Shown here: positions 6,220-8,874 of the stretch, one piece after another
Position numbering within the stretch: the stretch's first letter is position 1
How the letters are laid out: each line of letters starts with the position of its first letter
Source of the DNA: Dehalococcoidales bacterium
GTDB taxonomy: Bacteria; Chloroflexota; Dehalococcoidia; Dehalococcoidales; Fen-1064
Direction: 5' to 3'
DNA: 8,874 bases
NCBI GenBank assembly: GCA_016929875.1
Contig: JAFGHZ010000037.1
Coordinates: 1 to 8,874, forward strand
Notes under the pieces: generated by a model
Database searches by the model: none
The model's input: the letters and a program-made list of their open reading frames with translations, nothing else
Told to the model about the DNA's origin: nothing
Position numbers and translations under genes: made by a program

Positions 6220-6891
6220 ATGGCTATCGATACTGCTATTCTGAAATCAACGGCTTATTTTTCAGTCCTGAACGATAAGGAACTGGATATCGTCGGACAG
6301 GTTTTTTCCGAGAAGACCTTCCAGCGAGGAGAGATTATCCTCTGGGAAGGGGAGACGTCGGATACGTTTTTTCTTGTTGCTGCCGGTGCTGTTAAGGTAT
6401 TCAAAACTTCGGCACAGGGGAAGGAGCAGATACTCAGTATCGCACGGCCGGGAGATGTTCTTAACGATATTCCTATTTTCGACGGCAAAGCAAATCCGGT
6501 CGGCGCTCAAGCGCTTGGCCCCGTCATTCTCTACGGAATAAAGAGGGACAAGTTTCAACTTATATTGCGACAGTCCCCCGGATTGACTCTAAACGCCATC
6601 AAGGTACTGGCGGAAAGGACCAGGCATCTTTTTACCCTGGTTGAGGACCTCTCTTTCCGCCATGTGATGGGTAGAGTGGTCAAGATTTTGCTTACTCATG
6701 CCGGGGACGGAGTCGCTCCCGTTCAGCGCCTCACGCAGCAGGAAATGGCGGCAATGGCGGGAACAGCGAGGGAAGTAGTAGCCCGTTCTTTGAAAGCCCT
6801 GGAGGAACAAGGATATATCCGGTTGGAAAACCACCGCATCGTTATCAGCGATAAGGAGTCCTTACAGAAAATACTTACAGAGTCGATTTGA
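6220..6891 (+). CDS. Crp/Fnr-family transcriptional regulator
   Basis: From ATG 6220 the protein has 223 residues. It has an N-terminal cyclic-nucleotide-binding-like beta-barrel (about 14-105, with FQRGEIILWEGE and ARPGDV), a long dimerisation helix (about 112-145) and a C-terminal winged helix (HTH about 171-194, LTQQEMAAMAGTAREVVARSLKALEEQG). The recognition helix carries R184, E185 and R189, matching the Arg-Glu-Arg of E. coli CRP that reads TGTGA-type half-sites. The effector pocket LNDIPIFDGKANPVGAQA lacks the GE and Arg of the cAMP phosphate cassette. There are no cysteines, so it has no FNR-type cluster, and the signal is unknown. Extension to TTG 6151 would put the promoter and the 37-base palindrome inside the coding region, so 6220 is preferred although no ribosome binding site is visible. 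Autoregulation through the palindrome is likely. Confidence 0.88.
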   Translation: MAIDTAILKSTAYFSVLNDKELDIVGQVFSEKTFQRGEIILWEGETSDTFFLVAAGAVKVFKTSAQGKEQILSIARPGDVLNDIPIFDGKANPVGAQALGPVILYGIKRDKFQLILRQSPGLTLNAIKVLAERTRHLFTLVEDLSFRHVMGRVVKILLTHAGDGVAPVQRLTQQEMAAMAGTAREVVARSLKALEEQGYIRLENHRIVISDKESLQKILTESI

Positions 6892-6899
6892 GACAAAGG

Positions 6900-6929
6900 T
6901 TACAGACGGATGTCTCGTTATCGTATAAA
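6900..6929 (+). promoter_or_regulatory. Weak candidate promoter of the ferredoxin gene
   Basis: TTACAG (6900-6905) and TATAAA (6924-6929) are 18 bases apart, in the 65-base gap between the Crp/Fnr stop and the ferredoxin start. The -10 is good and the -35 poor. The -10 overlaps a small dyad, GTATA at 6923-6927 and TATAC at 6937-6941. Read-through from the Crp/Fnr promoter is an equally good source of transcript. Confidence 0.25.
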
Positions 6930-6956
6930 TTATTAGTATACCGGAGGCGAACTGCA

Positions 6957-7178
6957 TTGGCTGAAATGCCATCGATCGACCAGAAGAAGTGCAATAAGTG
7001 CGGACTATGTATCAGTGTCTGTAGTTGTGGCGCTATTGCTATGGTTAACGGTGTCGTCACGATTATCGAGACGGAAGATTGCCACTGGTGCACTACCTGC
7101 GAAGCAGTTTGTCCTACCGGTGCCCTCACTTGTTCGTTTGAAATTGTCGTCGAAGAGACCCCGAAAGCCGGTTCGTAG
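6957..7178 (+). CDS. Two-[4Fe-4S] ferredoxin-type protein
   Basis: This 73-residue electron-transfer or iron-sulfur protein is of the bacterial dicluster ferredoxin type. The first cluster ligands are C12-x2-C15-x2-C18-x3-C22 (KCNKCGLCISVCS) and the second are C42-x2-C45-x2-C48-x3-C52-P (CHWCTTCEAVCPTGAL). Internal two-fold repetition is evident. The first cluster's fourth Cys is followed by Ser instead of the usual Pro, and extra cysteines lie at 24 and 59. TTG 6957 is chosen as start because GGAGG (6943-6947) lies 9 bases upstream. The ATG at 6966 is 18 bases from that site, and the upstream TTG 6888 has no site and overlaps the regulator stop. Such small proteins serve as electron carriers or as subunits of redox complexes. 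No oxidoreductase partner is adjacent, so a role with the neighbouring regulator is possible but unproven. Confidence 0.88.
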   Translation: MAEMPSIDQKKCNKCGLCISVCSCGAIAMVNGVVTIIETEDCHWCTTCEAVCPTGALTCSFEIVVEETPKAGS

Positions 7179-7236
7179 CTGTTATTTTCGAATGCCCCGC
7201 AGGGTCCGCTTTTACCCCTCGAAATGCGACCATTGT

Positions 7237-7276
7237 CACATACACCGTATATCTATGTGTGTAAAATTTCGTTACA
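7237..7276. other. Two adjacent small dyads upstream of the 61-aa zinc-ribbon gene
   Basis: In the 135-base gap after the ferredoxin gene, CACATA (7237-7242) and TATGTG (7254-7259) are exact inverted repeats with an 11-base spacer. Directly next to them TGTAA (7260-7264) and TTACA (7272-7276) are inverted with a 7-base spacer. The stretch TGTGTAAAATTTCGTTACA (7258-7276) resembles the dyad at the pilB start on the minus strand. A shared regulator is possible. No convincing -10 is seen here, and the short arms could be chance. Confidence 0.25.
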
Positions 7277-7313
7277 AGATGTTGGCGGGTATGTGATAAA
7301 GGGGGTGATCGAT

Positions 7314-7499
7314 ATGTTACATTGGAGATTGAATTCCTGTGCCCGTTGCGGGGGCGACTTGTTTATAGATAGAGATACAGACGGCTGGTTCGAGCAGTGT
7401 TTGCAGTGCAGTTATCGCAAGGAACTCAATGATATAAAGGAATTCATGAAACAGCCTGCATCCGTCGGAGGCAGGCGTATCGAGGAAGATGAATTTTAG
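7314..7499 (+). CDS. Small zinc-ribbon protein, 61 aa
   Basis: This is a small soluble protein with one treble-clef or ribbon-like metal site: C9-A-R-C12-GGDLFIDRD followed by C29-L-Q-C32-SY (residues 8-35). The tail is charged (KELNDIKEFMKQ, RRIEEDEF). The short form with a DxDGWxEQCLQC core looks like small uncharacterised zinc-ribbon proteins; no function is known to me. The start is decided by the ribosome binding site AAAGGGGGTGA at 7298-7308, one mismatch from a perfect anti-16S match, ending 5 bases before ATG 7314. The frame is open further upstream, back to at least 7224, but no upstream start codon has such a site. It is the fourth consecutive small plus-strand gene after the Cys-rich protein, the regulator and the ferredoxin. 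It may be part of that unit or transcribed on its own. Confidence 0.8.
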   Translation: MLHWRLNSCARCGGDLFIDRDTDGWFEQCLQCSYRKELNDIKEFMKQPASVGGRRIEEDEF

Positions 7500-7513
7500 A
7501 TCGTTTTTTGTTA

Positions 7514-7519
7514 TATAAT
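7514..7519 (+). promoter_or_regulatory. Candidate -10 box of the acetyltransferase gene
   Basis: A perfect TATAAT lies in the 51-base gap before the GNAT gene, 31 bases ahead of its ATG. A recognisable -35 at the right distance is not seen; the place falls at the end of the preceding gene. It could be a weak or activator-dependent promoter. Confidence 0.35.
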
Positions 7520-7550
7520 ATTGGGTACTATAACTGGCGGAAGAAAATAA

Positions 7551-8054
7551 ATGATACCCCGAATAAGAAAAGCGACCCTTTCCGATGTGCCTGCAATCAC
7601 CGGGATATACAATGAAGCGATTCTGAATACCGATGCCTCGTTCGATATCGAGCCGAAGACCGTTGCCTCGCAAAAGAGATGGTTAGAAGAGCACGGCCCG
7701 AAAAATCCGGTTGTTGTCGCTGAAATAAACGATGAAATTGTAGGTTGGGCTTCTCTGAGCCGGTGGTCGGACCGTTGCGCTTATTCTGATACCGTAGAGC
7801 TTTCCCTGTATATCAAGGGCAATTTCCGGAACCGCGGCATCGGTAAAGAGTTGATGAAAGCCATCCTTGCCGAGGGCGAAAAAGCAGGTTTACATACCGT
7901 TATCTCCAGGATTACTAATACTAACGATGTCAGCATCCGCCTTCACGAGCAATTCGGCTTCGAAAACATCGGAGTGATGAGAGAGGTCGGTAAAAAGTTC
8001 GGCAAGCTGCTCGATGTTTGCATGATGCAGAAAATCTACCGGTCACATAAGTAG
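7551..8054 (+). CDS. GNAT N-acetyltransferase, phosphinothricin/methionine sulfoximine (PAT/YncA) type
   Basis: This 167-residue cytoplasmic enzyme of the GNAT fold transfers an acetyl group from acetyl-CoA to an amino group. Members of this subfamily (Pat/Bar, YncA/MnaT) act on phosphinothricin, methionine sulfoximine or free L-amino acids; the true substrate here is not known. The acetyl-CoA pyrophosphate loop is RNRGIG at 93-98, following the beta strand VELSLYIKGNF. The phrases VVVAEINDEIVGWASLS (54-70), DRCAYSDTVE (74-83), GLHTVISRI and FGFENIGVMREVGKKFGKLLDV (135-156) are subfamily signatures. Length is normal. GGAAG (7539-7543) sits 7 bases before the ATG. It starts 51 bases after the zinc-ribbon gene and converges on plsY, with 25 bases between the two stops and no clear intrinsic terminator. 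It shows no functional link to the regulator cluster. Confidence 0.9.
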   Translation: MIPRIRKATLSDVPAITGIYNEAILNTDASFDIEPKTVASQKRWLEEHGPKNPVVVAEINDEIVGWASLSRWSDRCAYSDTVELSLYIKGNFRNRGIGKELMKAILAEGEKAGLHTVISRITNTNDVSIRLHEQFGFENIGVMREVGKKFGKLLDVCMMQKIYRSHK

Positions 8055-8079
8055 AACATGATTCCCGGCGGGCCTTATT

Positions 8080-8706
8080 CTAGAACCTGTCCTTCAGATT
8101 TTTGCGCTGTACGGCGTGTCGTAAGCTGCCTGCTTTTTTGTATATTTCTTTTAGTCTCGGGATGTATCTGACGAAGGGGATGGCGACGATTACTACAGAG
8201 AAAACTACTCCCCATCCCCAGTGGTAATGCAGCCATGCCGAGAACGGGAAGCTGATTAAACCGATGCCGTAGCTGAGGGTCGGGAAGCGGGTAATCAACA
8301 TCAGTATTGTGAAAATAGCTAACCCGATGAGGAATCCGAAGGGAAACATAATATAGCTAAGTACACCCACGGCGGTCGCGCCGCCTTTTCCGCCGCGAAA
8401 CTTCAGAAAGACCGGGAAGTTGTGTCCCAGAATAACTATTATGCCGGTGGCAAGATATGCCAGTTGGGGTATATTAAATAGATTTGCGATTACCATTGCC
8501 AGGACACCTTTGCCGATGTCGACAGCTAATGTCAGAGCGCCCCACCAGAAGCCGACGCTATAAAAGACATTCATCGCTCCCATGTTTCTGCTTCCGACAG
8601 TGCGTATGTCCGTCTTCTTTCTGAAACGTCCGACGATGTAAGCGGTCGGAATGGAACCGAGCAGATAGGCAATAATAAAAGTGACGACGATTAAAAATGC
8701 GGTCAC
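8080..8706 (-). CDS. plsY: Acyl-phosphate:glycerol-3-phosphate acyltransferase PlsY
   Basis: This integral membrane enzyme transfers the acyl chain of acyl-phosphate (made by PlsX) to glycerol-3-phosphate, giving lysophosphatidic acid, the first step of phospholipid synthesis in most bacteria. In its 208 residues several membrane helices are visible (about 3-25, 50-75, 83-101, 115-140, 145-180). Motif 1 starts LLGSIPTAYIVGR and contains GSRNMGAMN (38-46), where the family usually has GSGNxGATN. Motif 2, GHNFPVFLKFRGGKGGAT (94-111), is canonical and carries the Gly-rich phosphate-binding loop. The C-terminus is basic. The start is GTG 8706, with AAGGAG 6 bases upstream. It converges with the acetyltransferase gene and has its own promoter. 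Motif 1 substitutions at three positions (Arg for Gly, Met for Pro, Met for Thr) could be lineage-specific; function is still expected. Confidence 0.94.
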   Translation of the reverse strand: MTAFLIVVTFIIAYLLGSIPTAYIVGRFRKKTDIRTVGSRNMGAMNVFYSVGFWWGALTLAVDIGKGVLAMVIANLFNIPQLAYLATGIIVILGHNFPVFLKFRGGKGGATAVGVLSYIMFPFGFLIGLAIFTILMLITRFPTLSYGIGLISFPFSAWLHYHWGWGVVFSVVIVAIPFVRYIPRLKEIYKKAGSLRHAVQRKNLKDRF

Positions 8707-8741
8707 AGTTCTCTCCTTATTTGTTTATGTTTTGCTGATAG

Positions 8742-8771
8742 AGAATAGAACATTATACCTCTGTCTGTCAA
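8742..8771 (-). promoter_or_regulatory. Candidate plsY promoter
   Basis: On the minus strand a perfect TTGACA (8771-8766) is followed after 18 bases by TATTCT (8747-8742), giving a start near 8735 and a leader of about 30 bases before GTG 8706. A perfect TATAAT also occurs at 8757-8752, but it is only 8 bases from TTGACA and has no proper -35 of its own. The two overlapping arrangements cannot be told apart from sequence alone. Confidence 0.5.
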
Positions 8772-8835
8772 CAGCATGGGAGGGATGCGACATAACGGCC
8801 CATCCGTTTTTCCACAGGCAGAAAGCAGGATAAAA

Positions 8836-8874
8836 CTATACCGGCGTGACGAATTTATAGCCCTCGCCGTAGTC
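8836..8874 (-). CDS. C-terminal end of an unidentified gene (partial)
   Basis: Reading inward from the right edge on the minus strand, 12 codons followed by TAG encode DYGEGYKFVTPV. Codon use resembles the neighbouring genes, and 64 bases lie between this stop and the plsY -35. Too little is present to name the product. Random open sequence of this length cannot be excluded, but the next minus-strand gene would be expected to end near here. Confidence 0.4.
   Translation of the reverse strand, partial: DYGEGYKFVTPV

Noticed and set aside
6262..6558. Minus-strand open frames antisense to the Crp/Fnr gene (also 6589-6834)
   Set aside because: They are shadows of the regulator with no recognisable domain or ribosome binding site.
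7224..7313. Upstream extension of the 61-aa zinc-ribbon gene
   Set aside because: The frame is open but the translation is not protein-like, and the near-perfect ribosome binding site at 7298-7308 fixes ATG 7314.
8055..8079. Terminator between the convergent acetyltransferase and plsY genes
   Set aside because: Only a tiny GC-rich palindrome (CCCGGCGGG) without a usable stem-loop and T-run is present.
8794..8811. AACGG-CCCAT-CCGTT followed by a T-run, resembling a plus-strand terminator
   Set aside because: The stem is only 5 bp, and no plus-strand gene ends nearby.

Overview
The window looks like a chromosomal segment of a strictly anaerobic, monoderm bacterium of the Chloroflexota, most likely Dehalococcoidia-like. 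This is inferred from the style of the proteins (a PlsY with a GSRNMGAMN motif, small Cys-rich proteins with CGGDLFIDRD-type zinc ribbons, a short-N-terminus PilB) and from a type IV pilus operon with no outer-membrane genes in view. No rRNA, tRNA, mobile element or CRISPR array is visible.

Positions 5590 to 1 (minus strand) hold a tightly packed type IV pilus assembly operon, read from right to left: pilB (motor ATPase), pilC (platform protein), three minor-prepilin-like genes (PilV-, PilW- and PilX-like), a PilO-like inner-membrane protein, and pilM, which runs off the left edge. Junctions are ATGA overlaps, short overlaps or gaps of 24 bases or less, so this is one transcription unit. A plausible promoter lies at 5660-5632. 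The most striking point is that pilC has no ATG, GTG or TTG that would give a full-length protein. The only reading that gives a normal 402-residue PilC starts at an ATC codon (4033) with a GAGGG ribosome binding site 7 bases upstream.

Positions 5854 to 7499 (plus strand, divergent from the pilus operon) hold four small genes: a Cys-rich zinc-ribbon protein (85 aa), a Crp/Fnr-family regulator, a two-[4Fe-4S] ferredoxin (73 aa) and a 61-aa zinc-ribbon protein. The regulator has its own strong promoter (TTGCCC, 17 bases, TGATATAAT). This is followed by a perfect 13-bp inverted repeat (6179-6215) that ends 4 bases before its most likely ATG at 6220. The arrangement suggests an autoregulated, redox- or metal-linked regulatory module that may also act on the divergent pilus operon; that link is inference.

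Positions 7551 to 8874 are ordinary: a GNAT acetyltransferase of the phosphinothricin/YncA type (plus), plsY for phospholipid synthesis (minus, convergent, with its own promoter), and the last 12 codons of an unidentified minus-strand gene at the right edge.
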